From: Amia ocellicauda
Taxonomy: Eukaryota > Chordata > Actinopteri > Amiiformes > Amiidae
Assembly (NCBI RefSeq): GCF_036373705.1
Contig: NW_027102662.1
Coordinates: forward strand, 1 to 64,000
Direction: 5' to 3'
DNA: 64,000 nucleotides
Part shown: positions 1 through 9,103 of the stretch, one piece after another
How positions within the stretch are numbered: position 1 is the stretch's first letter
How the letters are laid out: every line of letters starts with the position of its first letter
Program-made: the position numbers and the translations under genes
The notes under the pieces: model-generated
The model's input: only the letters and a program-made list of their open reading frames with translations
What the model was told of the DNA's origin: nothing
Database searches by the model: none

Positions 1-391
1 CAGGGGATTGGGTCCCTCCCCTCGGGGACTACCTTGGGGAGTTAACGAGCGAACTAGATCCTCAGGACCACATAGTGGAGTTTGTTTCAGGGGGTCCTAA
101 GACTTACGCATACAGAACGGCTGCGGGTAAGACCTGTATGAAAGTTAAGGGTTTCACTCTGAACCATTGTAACAACAAGCTCATTAACATCAAGTCTCTG
201 ACGACCCTGGTAGAAAGTTATGTAACGAGAAAGACGCGCCTCCTCGTGAGATTATTACAGCCGGAAATCAGATCTATCGCAATAAAAAGGGGTACACGTT
301 GGAAAATAGATCACTAAACAAACGGTTCAGAGTGGTGTACAATAAAAGAGTGTTGAAGACTGATTATACCACTCTGCCTTATGGATATTAG
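1..391 (+). pseudogene. DNA polymerase B, C-terminal end (Polinton)
   Basis: This is the last part of the family B polymerase; the rest lies left of the window. It matches the C-terminal stretch of the polymerases in units 2 to 4, downstream of the DTDS active-site motif. It ends in the residues LPYGY and overlaps the start of the ATPase gene by 11 bases in another frame, as in every unit. Broken. Confidence 0.85.
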
Positions 392-1052
392 CGGTGGTTT
401 TGATAACAGACTTCAACACCCTTTCTCCTGTATTATAGCCGGTCCCTCCAATTCGGGGCAGAGCTATCTTATAAAGAACATCATAGAAGATGTGGACGCA
501 ACCGTGTCCCAAGCTCTTGACAACATAGTGTGGTGTTACTCTTGCTGGCAACCTCTCTACGATGATTTGGCTTCGAAAAAAAATAATCTGAAATTTGTGC
601 AAGGTCTCCCCGCCTCGTTGTGTGGTGATGACTTGTTCCCGCCCGGTCAAACTAACCTAGTGATCCTTGATGACCTGATGGAGCAGGCCGGTGACAACAG
701 TGAAGTGGAAAAAGCTTTCACAAAGTACACTCATCATAGGAATTAAAGTATTATTTATTTAGTTCAAAATCTATTTTTTCAAGGTAAAAAAAGCCGCACT
801 ATTAATTTATATGCCAATTATATAATTCTTTTTAAAAACCCCAGAGATAAACTACAGGTCACCGTCTTGGCTCGTCAAATGTACCCTAACCAGACCAAGT
901 TCTCTTTGGAGGCATTTGAGGATGCCACCAAAAAACCCTACGGGTACTTGATTGCGGACTTAAAAGCACAAACCCCAGAAGACTTTCGCCTCAGAACAGG
1001 TTTGTGCCCGCCCGATTGGCCGGCAGTGTATGTGCTAAAGAAAAGGAAATAA
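381..1052 (+). pseudogene. Packaging ATPase (FtsK/HerA type), broken copy
   Basis: This copy of the Polinton genome-packaging ATPase is recognised by its near identity to the open 223-residue copies in units 3 and 4. It carries the Walker B region (LVILDD) and the downstream QNLFFQG segment. It starts inside the polymerase stop region and is followed 6 bases later by the pX-like gene. Broken. Confidence 0.88.
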
Positions 1053-1058
1053 ATAAGA

Positions 1059-1394
1059 ATGTCTGTTCGGATTGAAAGAAATCTGCCGCTTTTGCAAATG
1101 TTATTTGAGAGGAGCCCGCGCCATAGGAAAGCTGTGCTGGCAGGGGCCCCCTCGGATTTGATCGAGACCCTGTGTGAAATAGCTTTTAACATCTTACGCG
1201 GTAATATACCCCTAACCCCTTCTCAACATTCTAAACTCAAAAAACAAAAAGCGGTTATCAAGATCATCGCTAATAAGAAGTATTCTATTAAAAGAAAAAG
1301 AAAGAAGATTAATCAAACCGGGGGTTTTATAGGACCGCTGTTGAGCATAGCCGTGCCTTTCCTAACCAGTCTTCTAGCTTCCAGAGTGGGTTAA
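1059..1394 (+). CDS. pX-like small basic virion protein (111 aa)
   Basis: An open frame of 111 residues. The middle (about residues 65-88) is strongly basic (KRKRKK). It is followed by a GGFIGPLL segment and a hydrophobic C-terminus (about residues 89-111). A basic stretch followed by GGF and a hydrophobic tail is the layout of the adenovirus pX (mu) precursor and of pX-like proteins reported from adintoviruses, so a DNA-condensing or membrane-active virion role is inferred. It sits between the ATPase and the 247-residue gene, and its stop is separated from the next ATG by two bases. The frame is open in all four units. The family call is by layout and short motifs only. Confidence 0.72.
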   Translation: MSVRIERNLPLLQMLFERSPRHRKAVLAGAPSDLIETLCEIAFNILRGNIPLTPSQHSKLKKQKAVIKIIANKKYSIKRKRKKINQTGGFIGPLLSIAVPFLTSLLASRVG

Positions 1395-1396
1395 TA

Positions 1397-2140
1397 ATGG
1401 AATATGCTCAGAAAATGTTTTTGATCCCTCAGGAGCAGCTTGAGAAACTGAGAAAAAATGTTGTCGGGCCAGAGCCCATTAGACAAACGGCCAAAAACAA
1501 CCTGGACTCTGAAATGAAAGCTATACAGGCCAGGGCCGATTTAAATCAGTATTCCAAAGCCCAGTTGTATACCAACACGTTACAGCGCTACCTCCGTCTG
1601 GTTAGACAGGGTGAAAAAGATCAAAACATTTTAACTTTAACCATGGCCTCTCAAGAAAATGGTTCTGGGGCTGATGCGGGGGGTACGGTTGATAAAGATG
1701 TTGCGGTGACCGAACCTGTTGAGAGTTCAGAGGGAGATGTTGTAACGGATGTTTTGAGAAACATGCCGGCCAGAAGCAAAAGACATGCAGAATATATCCT
1801 GCACAAAATGGTTCAGAAACCGCGGGTAACGGCTTGGAATGAACAGGGTGAATTTGTTTTTAAAGGACAACTGATCAAAGGTTCACACATGTTTGATTTG
1901 TTGAAGAGTGTCACTAGCACTAATAAGGTACCCGATAGTCGCCGACCTGTAGGCTGGAATGCTTTCCTACAGGCGATGGCCTGTCTGAACATGCCCCAAT
2001 CAACAGTTCCTAACCAGGAAACGCGACAAAAAATCCGTCTGTGTAAAGAGGTGGAGCCTGATCTGACTCCGATATCTCATTACTCTGACCGTGCTGAGCG
2101 ACCATCCTCAGGATCTATCCATCGTTGGGAAGCTTATTAA
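1397..2140 (+). CDS. Polinton conserved protein of unknown function (247 aa)
   Basis: This is the longest copy in the window, 247 residues with no break seen. The N-terminus (MEYAQKMFLIPQEQLEKL) and the following 60 residues are charged and probably helical. A Gly/Ala/Asp-rich linker follows at about residues 85-115, and then a C-terminal part containing GWNAFLQAM and NMPQSTVPN. I recall similar genes beside the packaging ATPase in fish Polintons but know no assigned function. The ATG lies two bases after the pX-like stop, so these genes are tightly packed. It is the last + strand gene before the convergent poly(A) region. Confidence 0.7.
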   Translation: MEYAQKMFLIPQEQLEKLRKNVVGPEPIRQTAKNNLDSEMKAIQARADLNQYSKAQLYTNTLQRYLRLVRQGEKDQNILTLTMASQENGSGADAGGTVDKDVAVTEPVESSEGDVVTDVLRNMPARSKRHAEYILHKMVQKPRVTAWNEQGEFVFKGQLIKGSHMFDLLKSVTSTNKVPDSRRPVGWNAFLQAMACLNMPQSTVPNQETRQKIRLCKEVEPDLTPISHYSDRAERPSSGSIHRWEAY

Positions 2141-2319
2141 TCTCATGTTTTTATTTGTCTCCCCTGTAAATAATGACCCGACAAACATTTTTTTATTTTT
2201 ATTTTTTATTTTTCAAATGTTGTACATTTATTTATACCATAACCCCTGCTTTGTATAAGAATTGTGTTGAATAAAAACAAAACTAATGATTCAAAGGCTG
2301 TTTTCATTATTTTTTCACC
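2141..2319. terminator. Convergent A/T-rich poly(A) region, unit 1
   Basis: This gap separates the last + strand gene from the protease gene on the - strand. It holds AATAAA on the + strand near 2269 and T-rich runs plus TTTATTTATA that read as poly(A)-type signals on the - strand. It is the natural 3' end for both converging transcription units. Inferred from signals only. Confidence 0.6.
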
Positions 2320-2892
2320 TTAACACGCATGACATCTTTTAAAATCCTCACAAGAACACCCCATCTGTATACACGGCTGGCTAGGGTCGTAAGTCATTGT
2401 GTTATAAGGGGGGATCCACAGTGTCCTGACAAACTCTGCCACTTTTTTATCATTTTGGCCTAAATCCTCACTGTACAAGGCCATAATATCGGGGTATGAC
2501 CTTCCTTTAGATCTATGATATAAGAAAAACACACAGTGTTGACCACAAGTGAAGGTCTGAAGACTTTGTACTTGACGACCGCTGTAAATGGTTTCTTGAC
2601 AGTTGTTGAGCAGAAAGTTATTGATCTTCCGAGGGAAAGGTCTGAAATCCGGGGGGTTTGCATAGGAATCAAAAAATTCACCACGGTGGTCCTCCCTTAG
2701 ATAAATAGCCAGCCAATGTTCTCCGGGCATATTTTTAGGGTGTGTGTTGATTATGTACATTGCAGGTAAATTCTTGACCTTAAATTTAGTCAGCTGATCG
2801 CAGGTGTAGACTCCTTGAAACAGTTTCCGTGAGCTGGCCAGGGCATTCATGATGTGGTTGAGCTCTCTGGTGTTCATTTTAATAATAATCAT
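2320..2892 (-). CDS. Adenain-like cysteine protease (190 aa)
   Basis: This is the maturation protease of the Polinton, of the adenovirus adenain (peptidase C5) family, which cleaves capsid and core precursors during particle assembly. The catalytic set is visible: His59 in GEHWLA, Asp75 in FFDSYA, Gln109 in VQSLQ and Cys116 in FTCGQHC. The Gln-to-Cys spacing of seven matches adenain. The C-terminus is Cys-rich (CSCEDFKRCHAC). Length, 190 residues, is close to the roughly 200 of adenain. The ATG is at 2892, and the gene overlaps the end of the capsid gene upstream by 14 bases, so the two probably share a transcript. Open in all four units. Confidence 0.9.
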   Translation of the reverse strand: MIIIKMNTRELNHIMNALASSRKLFQGVYTCDQLTKFKVKNLPAMYIINTHPKNMPGEHWLAIYLREDHRGEFFDSYANPPDFRPFPRKINNFLLNNCQETIYSGRQVQSLQTFTCGQHCVFFLYHRSKGRSYPDIMALYSEDLGQNDKKVAEFVRTLWIPPYNTMTYDPSQPCIQMGCSCEDFKRCHAC

Positions 2893-4186
2893 ACATAACG
2901 TTTCTCCTCTGATTCACCTCAATAATGTTGTCAAACACTGCATACACGACCATATTAACAGTGCGTGGTAGAGGCTGCTTGAAACGCATCTCCAAACGCA
3001 TATTGCCCGTCTTCATCAGTGAAAAATGTTGCCCACACTCTTCGTCAGGGGTCAGGTTGAAACCGTACAGGGTGTAACCGCTGCAGTATTCCCGGCGATC
3101 GATCAGCAGAGTTTGATCCTTGAGATGGCGACCCGTAGCCAGTACTAGACTGTCATATTCACGAACCGCATTGCCGATTTCAAAGTCAGGTTGAAAAGGT
3201 CTGGATGGAACCTGCACACCATCGACGTACAACGCTATAAATTCCGCGTTATAATGTTTAAAGTTAAAGGGGTTCTTGTTGTAAACCCCGGTAAATGCAT
3301 CATTATCTTCGAGACCTATAATAACCTGTTTTGGGAGCTGTCCTAGAAACAGATTTTCCTGGTTCATCACCCGTGTCCCTGCGGGGATACTGTGGACTTT
3401 CATATAGACTCTTTCAATCGGGTACTTGGCGTTTGCCGTCATTAACGCCTGCGCGTGTCCTAGTTTAACCGCCGGGGAGACGGACACTTTTTTCACAAAC
3501 AGCGAGGCCGATAATATGGTCAGTTTATATTTTTCAGTATCAGGGGTCATCAGACAAAAAGCACTTTTACTACGGATCATTTTAATTTTAATGTCTACCC
3601 CGTTGAGCATGAGTTTTTCTTGGAAAAATATGTCTGCATGGATATGCCCCATTAGCTCAAAGGTCCTCCCTTCTGTTGAAAAGGCCATTCTTTTTTGCAA
3701 ACCCTTATTGAGTCCCTCTGGATCCTTGTCGTCCATAGCTTCCGGGATGTCTTTGAAGAAAAGGCCGGGGCTGAACTGTTTGCTTAGGGTCTCCTCACTA
3801 TAATTAAGTATACACTCCATCATGGCTCTATAGGGGTAAGTATTGCTGCTTTGACTAATGAGCCGATCTCCCAGGGTCACATCCACCTGTGAAAACATGG
3901 TGGCCACCGGGTAATTGATGACCCCAGCGTTGGTCGTCTTCTCGATTGCATCGCCATTCTCATCAGTCACTTTACAGTTCATTAAAATAAATGTGTTATT
4001 CAAATCAATATAATCCTCGCCATTGCCAGCTATAAAAAACTCCAGAGGGGCCGTGTCTGAAATTGCAGAAAGAGGGGGAATCTCTACATATATGCTCTTA
4101 TCTATACTCGTTTGAGTGTATGGAACTGTAAACAGATCCAGTTCTGATTTGACGCATTCTTCCGATAGACTGTGGACAAAAGACAT
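2879..4186 (-). CDS. Major capsid protein (double jelly-roll type, 435 aa)
   Basis: An open frame of 435 residues and the best capsid copy in the window. It starts MSFVHSLSEECVKSELDLF and carries TAPLEFFIAGNGEDYIDLNN at about residues 45-64, a stretch typical of Polinton and adintovirus capsid (hexon-like) proteins. The rest is beta-rich, with a conserved C-terminal part (RTVNMVVYAVFDNIIEVNQ). The family forms the main shell of the proposed Polinton particle; the jelly-roll fold is inferred from the family. The gene lies between the pVI-like gene upstream and the protease downstream. Variants match unit 3. Confidence 0.85.
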   Translation of the reverse strand: MSFVHSLSEECVKSELDLFTVPYTQTSIDKSIYVEIPPLSAISDTAPLEFFIAGNGEDYIDLNNTFILMNCKVTDENGDAIEKTTNAGVINYPVATMFSQVDVTLGDRLISQSSNTYPYRAMMECILNYSEETLSKQFSPGLFFKDIPEAMDDKDPEGLNKGLQKRMAFSTEGRTFELMGHIHADIFFQEKLMLNGVDIKIKMIRSKSAFCLMTPDTEKYKLTILSASLFVKKVSVSPAVKLGHAQALMTANAKYPIERVYMKVHSIPAGTRVMNQENLFLGQLPKQVIIGLEDNDAFTGVYNKNPFNFKHYNAEFIALYVDGVQVPSRPFQPDFEIGNAVREYDSLVLATGRHLKDQTLLIDRREYCSGYTLYGFNLTPDEECGQHFSLMKTGNMRLEMRFKQPLPRTVNMVVYAVFDNIIEVNQRRNVMYDYY

Positions 4187-4188
4187 GT

Positions 4189-4678
4189 TTAAAAGATGTA
4201 TCCTGAGGCTCTATTTTTCTTTCTTTGAGACTTTCTTTTTGCAGGTTTTTTCTTGTGCTGTTTCCTTCTCCGAGTGTTTCCACGATATGTTGGAGAATGA
4301 GAGATTCTTCGTTTTTTGTTAGCCACGGATCTTTGTCGCGCCCTGGTGGACACATGCTGTTTCTTCTTTTACCCCCCCTCCTCGCCATTACCATGAGACC
4401 CGAACCCTCCTGATGCTCATGGCTAGCTGCCCGGTTCATAACATTGGTGAACACGTCACTAACAATATTTTTAGCCGCTGATTTCAAGTGGGGTCTGGCT
4501 ATAGCAAAGCCTCTCTTAAGCAGGGGTATGGCCATTCTAAAGAGACCACGAAAGAGTCCTCCTCGACCGGCGCCATACATTGTGGGGGCTCCTACAATAC
4601 CGGGCAAGCCGTTCCATCTTGCATCTTGTAATAATCCACATAGGCGCTAGGATCTACATAACCCCTCGAGGTAGCCAT
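4189..4678 (-). pseudogene. pVI-like virion protein, broken copy
   Basis: Second copy-type of the small glycine-rich then basic virion protein whose open version is in unit 2. The N-terminal part, with MYGAG and LFRGLFRM, is recognisable. It lies directly upstream of the capsid gene. Broken. Confidence 0.7.
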
Positions 4679-4679
4679 T

Positions 4680-5412
4680 TTAATAATGTACACACTGTTT
4701 CAGGGGTCGAAAATGTAGTTTGACATTAACTTTACCGAAGCGGAAGGGTACGTTGATATTCTGATCCGATTTTACTTCGATCGTGATGTTGTCAAAGTGG
4801 GTCTTTGAGACTGGTACGTAGTGTGGTTTGTCATAAGTAATTGTGACCATGTCATTGCTTTTACCTTTAATAAGTACATTTCTCAAAAGGGGGACATAAC
4901 TATCCCCAACCCTCTGGTGGGTTATGATATCCGTATACACATAAAGAGTGTAAAAGCCGCCCCACCACTTCTGAGAACCTGCTCTCTGTGTCAGAATAGA
5001 ACCCAAATATACGCCCCAGTTGGCCGCTGGTTTGAATGCTAATACCTGGTTTTGACACCTTGTACACTCTGTTTTTAATAGGGTTGTAATATAGCTTGAT
5101 GTTGGGGGTGCCTTTTGTGAACTGTTTATGCATCTCATCTAATATTTTATCCACATTGTCATAATAACCTCCTTGTATCGTGAATGTCCATTGACTCTTT
5201 TTAACATCATCAAAAATGGCGAAGGTGGCATTCGTATCTTGTAAAACAGCCCAAGTGTAAGGATACTGTATTTCCGCCAACCCCACTTCCCACGACCCCC
5301 TTAGATCTATAGATTTTCCAAATTGTACCGTGTAACTGGATATTTCATTTTTAGGATATATATCGAGAGAGGCATTACTGGGTAGAGTCACGTAGAAGCC
5401 TCCTGATTCCAT
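4680..5412 (-). pseudogene. Penton-like minor capsid protein, broken copy
   Basis: The region encodes a beta-rich protein beginning MESGGFYVTLPSNASLDIYP, the type found beside the major capsid gene in Polintons and proposed to be the single jelly-roll penton protein. Later recognisable pieces include YHNPPEG and FRFGKVNVKLHFRPL at the C-terminus. The start is placed at MESGG because the upstream frame runs through the integrase end. Every unit appears broken here in a similar way, which suggests the break is older than the amplification. Confidence 0.72.
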
Positions 5413-5458
5413 CTTGAGAATCGAAAGTAATGCCCCCAACACACCCGCGGGCATGTTG

Positions 5459-6568
5459 TTATAAGGATTGAATATCGCAAACCTGTTGTTCCGGGACCCA
5501 ACTATTGAACTTTTCAGGCCATCCAAGCCATTTCATCAACACATATTTTTTCCGGTTCTGGGTTTTTTCAGCTAATATCTTTTCAACTCTGTATACACTG
5601 TCTTTACCCACAATAATTTTTTGTAACTCGGCTTCGTAAAACGTTCCTTCTATATCCTCCCTGTCATAGTCTTTTAACCGGTACACGGGGGGGTCTCTAG
5701 CCAACTGTTCGGTAACTGTAAAATATTCGTCAGAAAATGTTTGTTCATAACCTTTGGCAAAAGTACTCCTTAGCTTTGAAACGCGAACCACATCACCGAT
5801 GTTGAACTAATAAGTAGTTTTTCCCTTCTTAATAAATGGTCGGTATAATTTTTTATAGACCTTAAAAGAATTACTTTGATCAACATCTAAAGGCTTCATT
5901 TTAATACTGGTGTGATACCCTTGGTTGTAAGCATCGATAAAATCCTGAACTTTATCAAAATACTTGAACGTGTTGACCGCTGTAAAATATCTCCACATTT
6001 TGGTCTTTATGGTGCGGTTAAACCTCTCCACTACCGATGCCCTAAGCTCATTACCGGTGGTGAAATGATGTATTTTGTGTCTCTTCAGTAGATTCTGAAA
6101 TTCTCTGTTGAGAAACTCTTTTCCTTTATCAGTCTGCAGTTTTTTAGGACATCGACCCTGGGACAATATATCCTCAAAGGCCCTTGTCACCGCCCAACCT
6201 GTTTTATTATGTAGAATGCGAGCCCAGGCATATTTTGATAACACATCGATACACATCAACATCAATTTGTGACCATTGTTATGTTTTGATAAATTTGACA
6301 TATCGACTAGATCCATTTGCCATTGTGAATCTATGTCAGTTGCATATACGCGGTTTCTTTTAAAGTTAATCCTGAGAGGTTTATGTAAGGTATAGGCGTC
6401 TTGTTCCCGTAACCATTCTGAAACAACCACATCATTAACCTTCACTCCGGCCTCAGCGAGTCCTCTTTGAAAACCCTTCTTACCCGCCAAACCCCCAATC
6501 TTGGCTGGGTTGTAGTATAGTTCCTGCATTTGGGGAGCTTGCCGAGTCATTCTGTCAAATAACCACAC
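5459..6568 (-). pseudogene. Integrase with chromodomain, broken copy
   Basis: A copy of the retroviral-type (rve) Polinton integrase described for units 2 and 4. The DDE core and the C-terminal chromodomain-like part are both recognisable. Shared variants place it with unit 3. Broken. Confidence 0.88.
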
Positions 6569-6605
6569 AGACCCACACTATGCGCAAAGTTTTTATACAA
6601 GGTTT

Positions 6606-6611
6606 TTTATT
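6606..6611 (-). terminator. AATAAA poly(A) signal for the early - strand genes
   Basis: AATAAA on the - strand, in the gap between the BCL2-like gene and the integrase. It would end transcripts coming from the right-hand early genes. The same signal is at 24857-24862, 42896-42901 and 57689-57694. Confidence 0.5.
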
Positions 6612-6722
6612 CAACTTCAGGAGAGCAGATACCCCTTTTTAGACATTTGAGAAAAGTATAACATACACAACAATTTTTTCTACGGTCCAGACAAAAAGAA
6701 ATCAGATGATTGGTTACTTGAT

Positions 6723-7115
6723 CTATATCAACAAATATACCTGTTTCTTTATCTTGTAGGCACACACCTCAGTTACATATGTAAATAAAACAACAATATG
6801 ACCTATTTTAAAAGTAAACAGAGGTGTATTAAACATGCTCAGTAAAAGGTCATACAGATGTTGATGAAATGGCCTAATATCATTCTTGGCCCCCTTGAGC
6901 CCTTCATCCAAGTGTTCGTACCCCCCGGTCTTTGTTACAGCAGCCATTAACTTTTCCAGGTTTGAAAGTTGATCCTCATCGATGGTTAAATCTGTAGAGA
7001 TAAGGCTCGCGTTGCCTACTTTTCTGTCAAGCACATGGTGTAATAGCGCTCTCAGGTTAGCTGCAGAGTGTTGATGACAGAACCAGTTGCAGAAGCAGTC
7101 CAGAACATTCCCCAT
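6723..7115 (-). CDS. Possible BCL2-like protein (about 130 aa)
   Basis: A frame starting MGNVLDCFCNWFCHQHSAANL at an ATG (the in-frame codon two before it is TTG). It is probably all-helical. Near the C-terminus the segment KIGHIVVLFTYVTEVCAY has the pattern of a BCL2-family BH1 helix (compare xWGRIVxxFxFGxxLC), and adintoviruses are reported to carry BCL2 homologues. A role in blocking cell death is inferred from that and is not firm. It begins 12 bases after the stop of the 282-residue gene, so both probably share a transcript ending at the AATAAA near 6606. The alternative is an unrelated small helical early protein. Confidence 0.45.
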   Translation of the reverse strand: MGNVLDCFCNWFCHQHSAANLRALLHHVLDRKVGNASLISTDLTIDEDQLSNLEKLMAAVTKTGGYEHLDEGLKGAKNDIRPFHQHLYDLLLSMFNTPLFTFKIGHIVVLFTYVTEVCAYKIKKQVYLLI

Positions 7116-7127
7116 GTTCAAAGTCCC

Positions 7128-7976
7128 TTAGTTCAGGTCAGAGTCTGAATCAGTGGCGTAGATGTCGAATTCTTCGTCGCTGCCCCCAGCTTTAACTTCT
7201 TTACGGAAGAAATAAGCTTTTAGCTTGCCAGCGGTTTTTCTACTCGGCTCATCCAGGTCATTGAGCAGCTGCCCAAGTTTCTCTATTATAAACGGCTCCT
7301 TTTTCAGCTCCAGCAAAATCTCATCTATGATTTTCTGGACTTGTCCCACAGTGACATGTATGTGGGAGTAAGAGAGCGCCTTGATTAGTGCCGGTTTCAG
7401 CCACGGTTTGTTCAGTCTTCTGTAAAACACGTTGAAATAGAACAGGAAATAGTAACGGTCTGGTTCAAACAAACAACTGTGTCTCAACTGACTGGGGTGA
7501 TTCACTTCACACCCCCGACAGACTTCTTTCAGAGCTCGGTCGATGAGAGCACTCAGAATATACACCAGGGTGCTTTTAACCACTCTGCTTACTTGGTCAC
7601 ATACCCCGGGCAAAAATCCTGCGTCTTCATCACGCCCCCGGGACAGTCCGATGCTCATTGGGTCGCCTGGTGGTTTGTGGGGTGTTTCTCCATCCATTGG
7701 ACTGACCCCCTCCTGAGACACACAGACGGTAGACAGTTCGGCAAAATCGAGGCCCTCCATGAGCTCCAGAGGCTGGGGATCCCCGAGACTCATTTGGACA
7801 TCCATCGCACCGCATGTTGTTTCGTCCTGAGGGACCGGGGTCTGAGGTCTTGGAGAGTAACCACAGTCAAAGGGTTCCAGAGTGTATACAAAATCTGGGG
7901 AATAGAACCAGGGGTGATCCCGGGTTTGAAGAGGCCTGTAGAGCCTGTCGACGTCCGCAGCTTTCGGGTAAGACAT
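7128..7976 (-). CDS. Early protein with Cys/His cluster (282 aa), unrecognised
   Basis: An open frame of 282 residues from the ATG at 7976; a longer frame extends upstream only through a TTG codon. The first 125 residues are Pro/Asp/Glu-rich and look disordered. A Cys/His cluster follows: C153-x2-C156-x3-H160-x5-H166-x-C168, within CRGCEVNHPSQLRHSC, probably metal-binding. Next come an aromatic stretch (YYFLFYFNVFYRRLNKPW), helices, and an acidic tail (SDEEFDIYATDSDSDLN). I do not recognise a named family. Its place beside the terminal repeat, behind a CRE and TATA-like element, suggests an early regulatory role. Open in all four units. Confidence 0.65.
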   Translation of the reverse strand: MSYPKAADVDRLYRPLQTRDHPWFYSPDFVYTLEPFDCGYSPRPQTPVPQDETTCGAMDVQMSLGDPQPLELMEGLDFAELSTVCVSQEGVSPMDGETPHKPPGDPMSIGLSRGRDEDAGFLPGVCDQVSRVVKSTLVYILSALIDRALKEVCRGCEVNHPSQLRHSCLFEPDRYYFLFYFNVFYRRLNKPWLKPALIKALSYSHIHVTVGQVQKIIDEILLELKKEPFIIEKLGQLLNDLDEPSRKTAGKLKAYFFRKEVKAGGSDEEFDIYATDSDSDLN

Positions 7977-8007
7977 TCTCTTTAATTTTAAACCATGAAT
8001 GAATTGT

Positions 8008-8039
8008 TGCACCTTTTATCCTATCTCTTCACTACGTCA
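8008..8039 (-). promoter_or_regulatory. TATA-like box and CRE/ATF site before the 282-aa gene
   Basis: Read on the - strand, TGACGTAG (8032-8039) lies upstream of GATAAAAGGT (8011-8020), with the ATG at 7976. A CRE/ATF half-site close to a TATA-like box is a plausible compact early promoter. The arrangement is kept in units 2, 3 and 4. Confidence 0.45.
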
Positions 8040-8079
8040 CGACACACCGCCCTCTTAGAAGAGAGTAGCCCCTGAGCCG

Positions 8080-8484
8080 TCAGACCCCCCTCCAAAACCC
8101 CACACGTCGTCTGTCGTAGTTCTGCAAGCTTTCCCATTCACACCTTTCAAAACCCTGAGTCGGAGACTCCATTTCGCATTCTCTTGGACCCTCTTGCAAG
8201 CCTTCTAGAGTCTTATCCACAAGCCCCAGATCTCTCCAGGCCATCACCTTCAACCAGTCCTCATAAGAGTATTCAATTACCGTCTCAAAAGGTTCCAACG
8301 TACCCTCCTTCTCTCCCAAAGCAAGAAGCTCCACTCCAACATAGCTGGGATCCCTTTTAAAGCGGTAACCCCGTCGAGCCCCCCAGAACAACACCCAGGA
8401 GCGTTCAATCTTCAAATTGGTGAGTACAGGAACCCTTGCCCGGGATTGTTTCTTGCGGGGTTTCATGTTGATGTCGCTGGACAT
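8080..8484 (-). CDS. Terminal early protein, short form (134 aa), unrecognised
   Basis: Starts MSSDINMKPRKKQSRARVPV, with a basic N-terminus that could be a nuclear signal. It continues with WVLFWGARRGYRFKRDPSY and a Glu-rich part. It is the outermost gene on the right, just inside the inverted repeat, with a TATTTAA box near 8552-8558. Units 1, 3 and 4 have this short form; unit 2 has a 236-residue form. No family recognised. Confidence 0.5.
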   Translation of the reverse strand: MSSDINMKPRKKQSRARVPVLTNLKIERSWVLFWGARRGYRFKRDPSYVGVELLALGEKEGTLEPFETVIEYSYEDWLKVMAWRDLGLVDKTLEGLQEGPRECEMESPTQGFERCEWESLQNYDRRRVGFWRGV

Positions 8485-8602
8485 GTTGAAGAAGCGGGAT
8501 GTTTCAGAAGCTGAGAATTAAAGAGGTATTGCCTAATAGAAGCGCGGGTTCTTAAATAGAGAGGAGAGTTTCGGGGCGTTGCCTTCAGAGGGGTGGGGGT
8601 AT

Positions 8603-8787
8603 TTATGGGTGGCCTTGTTGTTCAGGGTTTTATGGGTGCACACTTTCTGACGGATATGACGTAGGAATAATTAAGGAAATAACTCTACCTAAAATCACGC
8701 CCCCCAATTATGACGTAGGAATATTAATAAGCTTAGGGCATACGTCATAACAAAATAGGCCGCGCCCAAAAAACCCTACTATCTACT
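8603..8787 (-). repeat. Right terminal inverted repeat, unit 1 (185 bp)
   Basis: Reverse complement of the left repeat at 29064-29248, ending CTATCTACT. It contains three TGACGTA-type motifs (two as TGACGTAGGAATA and one inverted as TACGTCATA) and a GC-rich GGCCGCGCCC near the tip. The ATF-like sites in a terminal repeat recall adenovirus E4-side promoters. Confidence 0.9.
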
Positions 8788-9103
8788 CTTATGTAGTTGA
8801 AGGCGCAGTATAGCTCTCATAGTCTGGTGGTGACGGAAGACCACCAGCCGTTTGAACAAGCCATTCAGCATCACCTTGTTGGGTTAAGTGCAGGCACTGT
8901 CAGAGCGCAGGGCGTCCTGCCTTTGAAAGAGTTTCCGAAGTGTCCTGATGTGCCCTTTAGCAATGCCAAACAGGTCTGTGAAAATGGCATCCTTTCGCGG
9001 CACTTCAGACGCCATCTCACAGTCTAGCCGACCTGAAACGCCTGAGCCCGTTTTACCAGCAGGCTCCAACGGTAACCGTTTGAAGCAAGAGGCGGCGTTG
9101 TCA

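Larger units (their letters stand above)
1..8787. mobile_element. Polinton (Maverick/adintovirus-like) unit 1, right part
   Basis: The window opens inside the polymerase gene of a Polinton copy, which runs to its right terminus, where the inverted repeat ends CTATCTACT and meets satellite at CTTATG. Visible parts, in order: polymerase tail, packaging ATPase, pX-like, 247-residue protein, protease, major capsid, pVI-like, penton-like, integrase, BCL2-like, 282-residue protein and terminal early protein. It is a fossil with roughly four or five breaks. Variants through the capsid and integrase genes match unit 3 rather than units 2 and 4 (subtype X). Confidence 0.93.

Noticed and set aside
327-650. 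107-residue - strand frame, repeated in every unit
   Set aside because: Antisense to the polymerase end and the ATPase Walker A region; a shadow.
7128-7976. Retinoblastoma-binding LxCxE motif in the early protein
   Set aside because: The TVCVSQE stretch lacks the correct L-x-C-x-E spacing.
7479-7985. 168-residue + strand frame, repeated at 25730, 43769 and 58567
   Set aside because: It is antisense to the 282-residue gene and conserved only because that gene is; its own start and composition are not convincing.
8797-9027. Small protein gene in the A monomer (about 75 residues, also near 10426, 11388, 45087, 61514)
   Set aside because: It starts at a non-ATG codon, varies with the satellite and ends in repeat sequence; no protein-like conservation beyond that of the DNA.
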